This document shows, one piece after another, positions 1 through 9,658 of a stretch of DNA of 64,000 bases. Source of the DNA: Oopsacas minuta (lineage: Eukaryota > Porifera > Hexactinellida > Lyssacinosida > Leucopsacidae); the NCBI GenBank assembly GCA_024704765.1, contig JAKMXF010000299.1:372001-436000 (forward strand), written 5' to 3'. The notes under the pieces were generated by a model. It ran no database searches, was not told where the DNA came from, and saw nothing but the letters and a program-made list of their open reading frames with translations. How positions within the stretch are numbered: the first letter of the stretch is position 1; every line of letters starts with the position of its first letter. Position numbers and translations under genes: made by a program.

Positions 1-103
1 CTATAATTGTACATTTTCAGACTCGATATGAGCGGGAGTTGACTTTAACTCTCATTTTTTATAAATACATACCAAAATATTTGTTTATAGAAACTACCAT
101 GAA

Positions 104-676
104 ATGGAAACAGAATACAAACCAGTGAATCCAAATTGGGAGCGTGTTAAGTCTCGGCTATCTCCCTACCGGAACAAGACACCGACTCGTGAAATGAGAC
201 AGTGGTCACTCAACGTGTTAGCTACCACTTTTGTCGGCGTATTTCTGGGGGCAAAGATAGGTGGTCGCTTCTTGAGAGAAAGATTCATTCACTACAGCAA
301 AGCTCAGGTGTATCACACTGTTGTAGATGCGAGGCGTAGAATGCATTCATACTCAGTTAGAGGAGCAGTAAATTTGGGCACTAAATGGGGCTGGAAAGTA
401 GGCATATTTACTGCAGTGTATTCAGGAGTTCAGATTTCATTAGGTATATACCGTGATAGGAAGGATGTATTGAACTATGTGTGTGCAGGTGCTGTTGCTG
501 GTCCATTGTTTTATGTTGTTAGAGGAATACGACCAATGGTGGGAGGGGCATTTGTGGGAATGATATTATCAGTGCCGCTCGGTATGGTGGGTTGGATTTT
601 GGATTCGATTATTGATTGGTTTGAAAAGGATAAAAGTGAAAATACGCAAGAAACTATTGAAGAAGATGAAGAATGA
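104..676 (+). CDS. TIMMDC1: TIMMDC1-like complex I assembly factor
   Basis: A 190-residue protein resembling TIMMDC1 (C3orf1), an inner-mitochondrial-membrane factor that helps assemble the membrane arm of respiratory complex I. The Tim17-like region runs from about residue 45 to 165 with glycine-rich membrane segments (residues 40-57, 98-116, 124-142, 147-165); RGAVNLGTKWGWKVGIFTA and the following VYRD-type turn match the family. The human protein is longer (about 285 residues), so this is a shorter version. The tail is acidic (EEDEE). The start is the ATG at 104; another ATG at 99 overlaps it in a different frame and ends after nine codons. The TTTATAG just upstream could be a splice acceptor in the 5' UTR. 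Assignment is from remembered family features. Confidence 0.75.
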   Translation: METEYKPVNPNWERVKSRLSPYRNKTPTREMRQWSLNVLATTFVGVFLGAKIGGRFLRERFIHYSKAQVYHTVVDARRRMHSYSVRGAVNLGTKWGWKVGIFTAVYSGVQISLGIYRDRKDVLNYVCAGAVAGPLFYVVRGIRPMVGGAFVGMILSVPLGMVGWILDSIIDWFEKDKSENTQETIEEDEE

Positions 677-1043
677 CAGATGACTGGTTGAAGATGACAG
701 CTATCAGTTGCGAATTGTGACAGGCTTGGGAAGAGAGTATTCGTCAATTTTAATGTTGATGTCACTAGCAAATATTAATTATTAAATCGATTTATATGTA
801 ATTAAATTTCGCCTCAAAAATAGAATTTGCACTGACTAGTACTGGTCACCTCCACGAACGAGGTGACAGGACGCAAAAGATGTTACCCAGTTTCCCCGTT
901 TGTAAAGGTTCACAAATTGGATAAATTAGATTTTCCACACAGTTTACAGGAGTTCCCCGCGTTTTCACAGGCCCCGTTTGTGAAATTTCACTTTATTGTG
1001 ATATTATTTACAATTCTATAGTTATCTAGTTAATAAAATAACC
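677..1043. other. Intergenic region with a small inverted-repeat element
   Basis: No gene is visible. Most of the stretch is occupied by the element at 846-985, whose partner lies near 38.3 kb. RAD51D begins within 60 bases of its right end. Confidence 0.5.
846..985. repeat. MITE-like element, copy 1 of 2
   Basis: Starts with GTCACCTCCACGAACGAGG and ends with CCCGTTTGTGAAATTTCAC, which are imperfect inverted complements. An inner TTCCCCGTTTGTAAAGGTTC repeats the end motif. The same start and end motifs bracket 38288-38427 at about the same length, so this is a dispersed non-autonomous element. No coding capacity. Confidence 0.5.
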
Positions 1044-2048
1044 ATGGATGGTTTACGTGAACTTAACAAACAGATTGATGCTAAGAATAAAGATGAATTT
1101 TACAAGACAAAGGGAAGAATTCCATTGATACGTTCTCTTGAAGAGTTTATATCAACAGACTTAGAAAAAGATTCAAACTACAATACAATAGTACAAGCAA
1201 CCCCATCTCTAGTCCAATCCCAACAAGAATTATTATTTGAACACTCCACATTACCAACACAAGCAACTACATTATTGGATACAGCGATGGAACAATGTCA
1301 TCCAATCCCTACCGGAATACTTAGTGTAGATATGCTATTACAAGGTGGTATATATCCAGGAGAGGTTACAGAGATACTCGGGGCTATTTCTACAGGAAAA
1401 ACGCAGTTATTACACCTGTTGGCTATTAATTGCGCACATTCGCTCAACGCAGTTCTGTATATTGATAATAATTGTAGTTTTAGTGCTAGAAGAGCGATAC
1501 GATTGTGGTCTAAAATAAATTCTCATAGTGATGAAACACAAAGTAGAACTGGAGAGAATATGCTCAAGAATATACATGTAATTTCCCTATATGATCCTTT
1601 CTTGTTACTACAAATGTTGAGGAAATTACTCATAAATATTCAAGAGAAAACTAGCGATTTCTATTTTACATTGAAATTAGTTATTTTTGATAATTTCTCA
1701 TATCTTTTATCTCAAATCTTGGATGGATATACAGTTCAAGGATCGGTGATGTATTCACAAATAGAGAAGACGATTAAATATATAGCGAATGTACACAATA
1801 TCGCGGTTGTTGTCGCGAATAGAACTTCACCTAATTTTACCAGCACAGATCTAAACACATTCAAATACACTAGACTAGGTTATCATTGGAATAATGTAGC
1901 TTCAACTAGAATACTATTAGAACGTGATACTACACAGATTGCTACACTTGAAACAGAATTGAGAGCTAAAATCAAGTTATTCCTTATAAGATCTAATTTA
2001 AAACAGGAAAAATATGAAACAGAGTTCAAAATACCAATCACCAAGTAG
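1044..2048 (+). CDS. RAD51D: RAD51D-like RecA-family recombination protein
   Basis: A 334-residue RecA/RAD51 paralogue. The best fit is RAD51D, a member of the BCDX2 complex that supports RAD51 filament formation in homologous recombination. The core starts at about residue 85 with PTGILSVDMLLQGGIYPGE, followed by VTEILG and a Walker A box GAISTGKT (residues 113-120), then VLYIDNN and a Walker B-like LKLVIFDN near residue 210. The C-terminal STRILLE corresponds to the RAD51D motif before the last strands. The N-terminal 80 residues are not clearly alignable. Walker A lacks the usual central glycine but keeps GKT. XRCC2 or another RAD51 paralogue is the main alternative. The ATG has a good context (ACCATGG). 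Confidence 0.7.
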   Translation: MDGLRELNKQIDAKNKDEFYKTKGRIPLIRSLEEFISTDLEKDSNYNTIVQATPSLVQSQQELLFEHSTLPTQATTLLDTAMEQCHPIPTGILSVDMLLQGGIYPGEVTEILGAISTGKTQLLHLLAINCAHSLNAVLYIDNNCSFSARRAIRLWSKINSHSDETQSRTGENMLKNIHVISLYDPFLLLQMLRKLLINIQEKTSDFYFTLKLVIFDNFSYLLSQILDGYTVQGSVMYSQIEKTIKYIANVHNIAVVVANRTSPNFTSTDLNTFKYTRLGYHWNNVASTRILLERDTTQIATLETELRAKIKLFLIRSNLKQEKYETEFKIPITK

Positions 2049-2507
2049 TGAGTTATAAATTCGTAGCTAATATAATTTGAATAAATTTACTTGATATTTC
2101 AGTGTATTTCTAACATACAGTGGTTGGTATTCACCTATTACCTATATTCGCCTCTGGAACCTAAAGTCCATTTTGTATTGGAAATAATTCCTCTAATAGC
2201 AACTTCGCTGATTTGCAAGGGAAATTCGTGCAAAATATAACTTGCTAATAGTCTAACTCCACTGTACATTGAATTACAAGGTCAATAAATCAGTGATTAT
2301 TTAGAAAATTCACACTATTGCTTGTGTAATGAGGCCAAAAGTAAATACAAATATTAAGTTGACAAGATAGATTTCAGAAGCCTGTTAATCATCAAACATC
2401 AAAGCATTCCATCATGTGTTTACATAGCTGAATGAATAAGATATAACATATATAATAGTTTTGATTCGTAATGACTAATACGAGAAATACACTAGCTTTA
2501 TAACACT
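2049..2507. other. Convergent 3' intergenic region
   Basis: Separates the 3' ends of RAD51D (+) and ZMYND10 (-). AT-rich, with an AATAAA-type signal near 2080 for RAD51D. No other structure is visible. Confidence 0.5.
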
Positions 2508-3905
2508 CTACTCCTTAGGTCTGTCAGCTAACAGACTACATATCTCTTTATGACCCTTCCAACTATCAACTTGACACTGTCTGCTACAATACCATTCATT
2601 CTTACACCGACTACATCTATGCTCTGCTTCTGCTCCACAATTAGCACAGGTTGGTTTTCCCTCAGATAAAGTTTGTATTACATTCAAATCATAAGTTTCT
2701 ACGAACTTATCAGCTTGATATTTCAAATCTTCTTTCGATGGAAAGAAAATCGCCTTTTTCTGTTTTTCACCAATCTTCTTAAATTTTCCGTTATTTTGGC
2801 TGAGCAGAGCTTCACGTAGGTTGTGATCTGCCTCTATTATAATGTCCTTTTTAGCTGGAGGAGGGTTCATAATGGAGAGATTATGCAGATATCTCTGTAG
2901 ATCAACTAGACTGGGTAGTTGATCAATAAGATATTCTGGAATATGTGATCTTAAACGTAAGATTGAATTCTTCTTGAAATCATTGTATTCGTATCTGCTT
3001 TGACATTCTGGTGCTAGCAAAAGTTGTAATATTATCAGCCAAAGCTGTGTCTCTGTTTTTGTAAGTTTTATGCGATCTTCGCTGGGAACAATGTGCCATT
3101 TTCCATCCCAGTATTTCAGAACTTTCTCTTTCTCTTTTCGTGTCCATGGTTGTTTCTCAATCATCTCTACCATTTGTAGAGGTAGATCAATCGTATTCAG
3201 AATCATACGAGAAGCTCCTAACGGCAATGAATCCAAATTATATACAAGATGACGTAATATAGTTACACAATGTGTGATAATTTGAAATTTCATATTTCTA
3301 TCTTGTCCTGATAATTCCAGCATAAGATCTTCCTTTTCGAGAGCTTGTTTTAGAGCATCTGCCTGTTGTAAATTGTCATATACTGCCTTAAACTCTTCAT
3401 GATACTTTTGTATATCAGCCAGCAAACTAACAATCTTTCTATTACAATACTCAATCAAATCCAGTGCTACCTCTGCTAATACTTCACAAGTTTCTTTGTA
3501 GAATAAAATCGTTTCTAACAAATTTATGAGTGTAGCTTCATGGTAGAGGATTAGGTAGCATGGAAAAGAAACTTTTGGCTCAAAATCCTCTTGTAAGTAG
3601 ATTGGGAAAATTTTATCTTTCCAAATCTCGACTAACAACAGTTCATGTACCAGCAATGGTATTTTATCGTGTGTAATCAGGTATTCTTTTACAAATTCAT
3701 CTGTTTCAAGTTTGGTGTTCACTATTGCTTGTATGTTAAGCTTCTCAATGTGTTCATGCTGTTGGAACCATGGACGCGTACCAATTTCTTCTAATGACGT
3801 CATTTTCAAACTTTCTACCATTACCTCCGCTTCGTTTGGGAATAGAACATTCTCTAGCAGTTTGTTTGCTGGGTTAGTAGTGTTGTCAATTGATGAAGTT
3901 GCCAT
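2508..3905 (-). CDS. ZMYND10: ZMYND10-like dynein arm assembly factor
   Basis: A 465-residue protein with a helical body and one C-terminal MYND zinc finger at about residues 419-455: CANCGAEAEHRC, then CKNEWYCSRQCQ and GHKEIC. Length and layout match ZMYND10 (BLU), a cytoplasmic factor needed to preassemble axonemal dynein arms, which implies motile cilia in the organism. The open frame extends 8 codons further upstream to a TTG, but the first ATG (MATSSID, at 3905) is the likely start. It diverges from the first acyl-CoA synthetase across a 578-base shared upstream region. Confidence 0.8.
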   Translation of the reverse strand: MATSSIDNTTNPANKLLENVLFPNEAEVMVESLKMTSLEEIGTRPWFQQHEHIEKLNIQAIVNTKLETDEFVKEYLITHDKIPLLVHELLLVEIWKDKIFPIYLQEDFEPKVSFPCYLILYHEATLINLLETILFYKETCEVLAEVALDLIEYCNRKIVSLLADIQKYHEEFKAVYDNLQQADALKQALEKEDLMLELSGQDRNMKFQIITHCVTILRHLVYNLDSLPLGASRMILNTIDLPLQMVEMIEKQPWTRKEKEKVLKYWDGKWHIVPSEDRIKLTKTETQLWLIILQLLLAPECQSRYEYNDFKKNSILRLRSHIPEYLIDQLPSLVDLQRYLHNLSIMNPPPAKKDIIIEADHNLREALLSQNNGKFKKIGEKQKKAIFFPSKEDLKYQADKFVETYDLNVIQTLSEGKPTCANCGAEAEHRCSRCKNEWYCSRQCQVDSWKGHKEICSLLADRPKE

Positions 3906-4483
3906 TGATAAATTCTGAGAGCTATGCAAATAATACAGGGGGATATGAATTCAATTATATACTCACCAGCTACTTATATTCATTTCTCAGGATTTTTGCT
4001 AAGTCTGGGATTATCGAAAATTCTCAGAATCCAAGCTGTCCATTCATAAACAACAATTTCATGCAGGAGGGAAAGGCGCAGAAGTTCGCGAATATTTTTC
4101 CTGGATTTCTTTTAAAATCCGGGCATAATCCACGGAATTCCAATATAAGCAATGGTATTCTGAAACTGTGATAAATGAAGATATATCAATATTTTGATAC
4201 GTACGCGTATTACGAGATTTACTTGCATTTTCCATAGTTACAATAGCTTCATAAAAATAATACTTATTTTTGAATAATTGGGATAAATTGTATGTCAATC
4301 AATCTCTATTTTTCAGAAATTACGTATTTCTTAATAGCAATTCTATAGCTTAATTTATCACTTGACCTGTGGAGTATTTAATTTGATTTTTACATAATTT
4401 AAACTAATCAACAATAATATTATATTTCTATAACGAGTTTGGGCTTAAATATCCAGATAATAGAATTGAATTAACAATCAGAA
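3906..4483. promoter_or_regulatory. Divergent promoter region of ZMYND10 and ACSL copy A
   Basis: 578 bases between two head-to-head genes, so both promoters must lie here or overlap the genes. The last 83 bases (4401-4483) are repeated at 7066-7148 in front of ACSL copy B. No specific factor site can be named. Confidence 0.45.
4401..4483 (+). repeat. Proximal 5' flank shared with ACSL copy B
   Basis: These 83 bases directly before the ATG appear identical to 7066-7148 before the second ACSL gene. They were either duplicated with the gene or kept alike by conversion, and probably contain the 5' UTR and core promoter. Confidence 0.7.
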
Positions 4484-6559
4484 ATGTCTTCTCTCGCTGA
4501 CCTACCACCTCACACAATAGAAACAGTGTTAGTAACAGGGCTTATCAGTGTAATTGGGATTGCATATATCCTGTTATCCCGTAGACCACCTCCTAAACGT
4601 ATGCTTGTGGATAAGAACAGGCAATCCAAACCATATAAGGGTGGAGATGAAAGTATTCGAGTTAGTGCATTGCTAGGAGAGGATTGCGAGTTGATTGTAC
4701 CTCTGAATGATGACGTCAAAACCTTGTATGAAGGTTTCCAACGAGGACTTAGTGTATCACGTGATCAACCTTGTCTAGGTACAAGACTCCCTGATCAACC
4801 ATTTCAATACCTAACCTATAGTCAAATAGCTGAGAGAGTCAATAATTTCGGTAGCGGGCTAATTAATAGAGGCCATATAGTTGGACAAGGAACATTTATC
4901 GGAATAGCTAGTAAGAATTGTCCTGAATGGATAATTGTAGAACAAGCTTGCAATGCATACAGCCAAGTATTGGTACCACTGTATGACACACTGGGACCGG
5001 AAGCAATTGTACATATTATAACACAAGCCAATACAGAAGTTGTGGTGCTATCAGCTGATAGATTTATAGAACGATTTACTACAGTTGCTGGAACGAAAAT
5101 ACCAAAATTAGTTGTGAAAATCGGTAAACCAACTCCTGAAGAAGTCAACATAGCTAAAGAGCAAAATATCGGTTTGGTTGCCATGGAAACGATAGAAGAA
5201 GAAGGTAAAAATGCACCAGTTGTACATGTACCGCCTAAACAAGACGACCTTGCCACCGTATGTTACACTTCTGGTACCACAGGGAAGCCAAAGGGGGCAA
5301 TGCTAACTCATGGGAATTTGATATCAGATTGTAGTGCTGCTTTGCGAATAATCACTATGGACCAAAGAAGCATAACTACAGAAGATGAATACATATCCTA
5401 TCTGCCTTTAGCACATATGTTCGAGAGAATTATGCTAGTAGGTGTACTAATGCATGGAGCTAGAATCTGTTTCTTTCAAGGCGATATTAAACTCCTGTTG
5501 AATGACATTGCCGCGTGTAGGCCAACCCTTTTCGCATCAGTTCCCAGACTCCTGAATAGGATATATGACAAGACGATGGTTGCTGTTAACGCTAGCCCGA
5601 TTAAAAAGAAACTTTTCCAAATGGCAATGAGGAGTAAGCAAGCTGACATTGATAAGGGAATTATCTGTAAGACAACCATCTGGGATATATTAGTGTTTAA
5701 CAAAATTCAAGCTGGTTTAGGAGGTCGTGTCCGAATTGTTATCACAGGAGCTGCACCATTGAGTCAGGAAGTTATGAAGTTCCTAAAATGTGCCTTAGGG
5801 TGTGACGTATACGAGGGTTACGGCCAAACTGAATGCACGGCTGCAGCTACAATGACACTACCAGGAGAGCCTCTTGGAGGTCATGTAGGACCTCCTGTAA
5901 CGTGTAACATTGTAAAGGTTGTAGATGTACCTGATATGGAGTATTATGCTAAAAACGGAGAGGGAGAAGTGTGTTTCAAAGGACCTAATGTATTCAAAGG
6001 TTATCTACACGATGAGTTCAAGACTAAGGAAGCGATTGACTCAGATGGATGGCTACACTCAGGAGATATAGGAAAGTGGCTAGATAACGGTTGTCTTAAG
6101 ATTATTGACAGGAAGAAACACATTGTGAAACTATCAAACGGAGAATACATCGCACCTGAGAAGATTGAGAACTGTTACACGAGACATCCAGCTATCATGC
6201 AGGCCTTCGTACATGCTAACTCTCTCTATCCATTCCCAGTAGCTATTCTCGTAGCAGACCCGGATACATTCGAGGGATGGGCTAAATCGCGTGGGTTTAC
6301 TGGTACTATAGAGGAGCTGTGTAAGAATAGGGAAATAATAAAAATATTAGTGACTGAATTGGATGCTGATGGAAAGGAAGTAGGATTGAATCCATTCGAG
6401 AGAATTAAACAAATTTGCTTAATTCCCGATCAATTCACTATTGATAATGAGATGCTAACTCCTACCTTCAAATTGATGCGTACCAAGATTGTGAAGAGCT
6501 ACTCCTGTGATATCGATGCCCTCCTGGCGGATATGAAACTTTCTGGAGCTATCAAGTAA
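4484..6559 (+). CDS. Long-chain acyl-CoA synthetase, copy A
   Basis: A 691-residue ACSL-type enzyme (fatty acid + ATP + CoA to acyl-CoA + AMP + PPi). An N-terminal membrane anchor at residues 15-32 suggests an ER, mitochondrial or peroxisomal membrane location. The AMP-binding signature YTSGTTGKPKGAMLTH sits at about 261-276, the GYGQTE motif at about 450, and the fatty-acyl synthetase signature DGWLHSGDIGKW from about 521, followed by IDRKK. Length is typical of ACSL1/5/6-type enzymes. Copy B follows on the same strand. The first 240 residues and the C-terminal third are almost identical to copy B, while residues 255-440 differ. All catalytic motifs are present, so it is probably active. Confidence 0.9.
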   Translation: MSSLADLPPHTIETVLVTGLISVIGIAYILLSRRPPPKRMLVDKNRQSKPYKGGDESIRVSALLGEDCELIVPLNDDVKTLYEGFQRGLSVSRDQPCLGTRLPDQPFQYLTYSQIAERVNNFGSGLINRGHIVGQGTFIGIASKNCPEWIIVEQACNAYSQVLVPLYDTLGPEAIVHIITQANTEVVVLSADRFIERFTTVAGTKIPKLVVKIGKPTPEEVNIAKEQNIGLVAMETIEEEGKNAPVVHVPPKQDDLATVCYTSGTTGKPKGAMLTHGNLISDCSAALRIITMDQRSITTEDEYISYLPLAHMFERIMLVGVLMHGARICFFQGDIKLLLNDIAACRPTLFASVPRLLNRIYDKTMVAVNASPIKKKLFQMAMRSKQADIDKGIICKTTIWDILVFNKIQAGLGGRVRIVITGAAPLSQEVMKFLKCALGCDVYEGYGQTECTAAATMTLPGEPLGGHVGPPVTCNIVKVVDVPDMEYYAKNGEGEVCFKGPNVFKGYLHDEFKTKEAIDSDGWLHSGDIGKWLDNGCLKIIDRKKHIVKLSNGEYIAPEKIENCYTRHPAIMQAFVHANSLYPFPVAILVADPDTFEGWAKSRGFTGTIEELCKNREIIKILVTELDADGKEVGLNPFERIKQICLIPDQFTIDNEMLTPTFKLMRTKIVKSYSCDIDALLADMKLSGAIK

Positions 6560-7148
6560 CTATTATGTGTCTAAGAACTATTATTTTATATCTTATAGTG
6601 TATTCAGGATTATGTGTGAAGCCTCTAACGGAAATGATTCCAATTATAGACGTAATGTTTCACCATTGTGTGTAAATGAAATTTCATTCCTTTTATTATT
6701 TTCGCGTTAATCTAGCATGAGATCTTGAAATAATATAATTCATCTAATAAGTACGGTTTATCGTATCCAAATGCCTGGTCTCGACGTGACCCTATTAAGC
6801 TGTCACCTGTAATTTTAATCGGTTAATTGGATAAATTGTTGTTCTACCAGTCCAATCGAGTCAGTAGACTCTGCTTAATCGGATCACATCGGATTCAGGC
6901 CATTTTGACCCGATTAAGCGGGATAGTTTAACACTATTGTATGGTTCTGTTTCTGGTCAAGCAACCCCGACTAACCAGTGGCTTATCTACTGTATATTCA
7001 ATTGTGGTATACTCAAAGTAATTCAATCTCGAATATGATATACATGAACTCGTGGTATAGTATTAAAACTAATCAACAATAATATTATATTTCTATAACG
7101 AGTTTGGGCTTAAATATCCAGATAATAGAATTGAATTAACAATCAGAA
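6560..7148. other. Spacer between ACSL copies A and B
   Basis: Contains no gene. Around 6780-6930 there are repeated ATTAAGC/TTAATCGG motifs in both orientations that look like decayed mobile-element DNA. The last 83 bases are the duplicated proximal flank. Confidence 0.45.
7066..7148 (+). repeat. Proximal 5' flank shared with ACSL copy A
   Basis: Matches 4401-4483 over its whole length and ends at the ATG of copy B. Similarity stops abruptly at the left edge, which marks the upstream limit of the duplicated or converted segment. Confidence 0.7.
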
Positions 7149-9221
7149 ATGTCTTCTCTCGCTGACCTACCACCTCACACAATAGAAACAGTGTTAGTAA
7201 CAGGGCTTATCAGTGTAATTGGGATTGCATATATCCTGTTATCCCGTAGACCACCTCCTAAACGTATGCTTGTGGATAAGAACAGGCAATCCAAACCATA
7301 TAAGGGTGGAGATGAAAGTATTCGAGTTAGTGCATTGCTAGGAGAGGATTGCGAGTTGATTGTATCTCAGTATGATGACGTCAAAACCTTGTATGAAGGT
7401 TTCCAACGAGGACTTAGTGTATCACGTGATCAACCTTGCTTTGGTACAAGACTCCCTGATCAACCATTTCAATACCTAACCTATAGTCAAATAGCTGAGA
7501 GAGTCAATAATTTCGGTAGCGGGCTAATTAATAGAGGCCATATAGTTGGACAAGGAACATTTATCGGAATATCTTCTAAGAATTGTCCTGAATGGGTGAT
7601 TGTAGAACAAGCTTGCAATGCATACAGCCAAGTATTGGTACCACTGTATGACACACTGGGACCTGAAGCAATTGTACATATTATAACACAAGCCAATACA
7701 GAAGTTGTGGTGCTATCAGCTGATAGATTTATAGAACGATTTACTACAGTTGCTGGAACGAAAATACCAAAATTAGTTGTGAAAATCGGTAAACCAACTC
7801 CTGAAGAAGTCAACATAGCTAAAGAGCAAAATATCGGTTTGGTTGCCATGGAAACGATAGAGGAAGAAGGGAAGAATGCACCAGTTGTACATGTACCGCC
7901 AAAAGAGGACGATCTCTCTACAATCTGCTACACCTCTGGCACCACAGGGAAGCCCAAGGGGGCTATGCTAACTCACAGGAATTTGATTTCAGTTTGTAGT
8001 GCTGCTACATCAATACTCAATTCGGATCAACCTGTAACTCCTGATGATGAATACTTATCCTATTTACCATTAGCTCATGTGTTTGAGAGAATTATGCAAG
8101 TAAATCTTCTAATGCATGGAGCTAGAATCTGTTTCTTTCAAGGCGATGTTAAACTCCTGTTGAATGATTTAGCCGCGTGTAAGCCTACAATTTTCGCATC
8201 AGTTCCCAGACTCCTGAATAGGATATATGACAAGACGATGGTTGCTGTTAACGCTAGCCCGATTAAAAAGAAACTTTTCCAAATGGCAATGAGGAGTAAG
8301 CAAGCTGACATTGAAAAGGGAATTATCTGTAAAACAACCATCTGGGATACATTGGTATTCAAAAAGATTCAAGCTGGTTTGGGAGGTCGTGTCCGCGTCG
8401 CAGTTACAGGAGCCGCACCATTAAGTCAGGAAGTTATGATATTCTTAAAGTGTGCCTTAGGGTGTGACGTATACGAAGGTTACGGACAAACTGAGTCTGG
8501 AGCTGCGGCTACACTGTGTATGCCAGGAGAGGCTCTTGGAGGTCATGTAGGTCCTCCTCTACCTTGCAACATTGTAAAGGTTGTAGATGTACCTGATATG
8601 GAGTATTATGCTAAAAACGGAGAAGGAGAAGTGTGTTTCAAAGGACCTAATGTATTCAAAGGTTATCTACACGATGAGTTCAAGACTAAGGAAGCGATTG
8701 ACTCAGATGGATGGCTACACTCAGGAGATATAGGAAAGTGGCTAGATAACGGTTGTCTTAAGATTATTGACAGGAAGAAACACATTGTGAAACTATCAAA
8801 CGGAGAATACATCGCACCTGAGAAGATTGAGAACTGTTACACGAGACACCCAGCTATCATGCAGGCCTTCGTACATGCTAACTCTCTCTATCCATTCCCA
8901 GTAGCTATTCTCGTAGCAGACCCGGATACATTCGAGGGATGGGCTAAATCGCGTGGGTTTACTGGTACTATAGAGGAGCTGTGTAAGAATAGGGAAATAA
9001 TAAAAATATTAGTGACTGAATTGGATGCTGATGGGAAGGAAGTAGGATTGAATCCATTCGAGAGAATTAAACAAATTTGCTTAATTCCCGATCAATTCAC
9101 TATTGATAATGAGATGCTAACTCCTACCTTCAAATTGAAACGTACAGAAGTTGTGAAGAGCTACTCCACTCATATCGATACCCTCCTGGCGAATATGAAA
9201 CTTTCTGGAGCTACCAAGTAA
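7149..9221 (+). CDS. Long-chain acyl-CoA synthetase, copy B
   Basis: A 690-residue ACSL paralogue with the same N-terminal anchor (residues 15-32), AMP-binding signature YTSGTTGKPKGAMLTH (about 261-276), GYGQTES and DGWLHSGDIGKW motifs as copy A. The differences cluster at residues 255-440, the part that borders the acyl-substrate tunnel (SILNSDQPVTPDDEYLSY here against RIITMDQRSITTEDEYISY in A), and in the last 20 residues. This patchwork of near-identical ends around a diverged middle suggests gene conversion, with the middle possibly under selection for a different substrate. Probably functional. Confidence 0.9.
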   Translation: MSSLADLPPHTIETVLVTGLISVIGIAYILLSRRPPPKRMLVDKNRQSKPYKGGDESIRVSALLGEDCELIVSQYDDVKTLYEGFQRGLSVSRDQPCFGTRLPDQPFQYLTYSQIAERVNNFGSGLINRGHIVGQGTFIGISSKNCPEWVIVEQACNAYSQVLVPLYDTLGPEAIVHIITQANTEVVVLSADRFIERFTTVAGTKIPKLVVKIGKPTPEEVNIAKEQNIGLVAMETIEEEGKNAPVVHVPPKEDDLSTICYTSGTTGKPKGAMLTHRNLISVCSAATSILNSDQPVTPDDEYLSYLPLAHVFERIMQVNLLMHGARICFFQGDVKLLLNDLAACKPTIFASVPRLLNRIYDKTMVAVNASPIKKKLFQMAMRSKQADIEKGIICKTTIWDTLVFKKIQAGLGGRVRVAVTGAAPLSQEVMIFLKCALGCDVYEGYGQTESGAAATLCMPGEALGGHVGPPLPCNIVKVVDVPDMEYYAKNGEGEVCFKGPNVFKGYLHDEFKTKEAIDSDGWLHSGDIGKWLDNGCLKIIDRKKHIVKLSNGEYIAPEKIENCYTRHPAIMQAFVHANSLYPFPVAILVADPDTFEGWAKSRGFTGTIEELCKNREIIKILVTELDADGKEVGLNPFERIKQICLIPDQFTIDNEMLTPTFKLKRTEVVKSYSTHIDTLLANMKLSGATK

Positions 9222-9658
9222 CTATTATGTGTCTAAGAACTATATTTTGTTATTTTCTAGTAAATTTACCATGATTTCCTGTTCTGTTAGAGACCTTGTA
9301 TACTATGTGTTAATTAATCTGTATCTCGTTGAGTATACCTTTATATTTTCAATTTATTATATAGGGATTATGCCGAGTTTATACACATCAACTGTTTTGA
9401 TAAATTTGACAGTTTTTCGAATTGAAAATTTGCCACTCTCTCTGTCACACTTTGTACACCCAGGTAACTTTTCGTAAGGTTTGAACGGCTCTTTATCTAC
9501 ACTTTTCATCAGAGGATATATTAGATTCTATAATTTATTACAAATTATACGTAAATGTAAGCTAGTATCGAATTTTGCGTGATTTCCTTTCCGTATTACG
9601 AATGTTAACTACTATATATGAAATATAATTATATCTTTCGTGTACAGAATATTAATAC
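9222..9658. other. Intergenic region ACSL-B to FAF2
   Basis: The first 20 bases after the ACSL-B stop match the start of the ACSL-A 3' flank, then similarity ends. Otherwise AT-rich with no supported gene; an 82-codon frame at 9229 has no recognisable features. Confidence 0.4.

Noticed and set aside
3890-4298. Small open frames in the ZMYND10/ACSL-A divergent region
   Set aside because: Short, low-complexity, overlapping on both strands and without recognisable motifs; better explained as promoter DNA.
9229-9477. 82-codon hydrophobic frame after ACSL-B
   Set aside because: Begins in the ACSL 3' flank with non-specific hydrophobic residues; no homologue recognised, and AT-rich DNA readily gives such frames.
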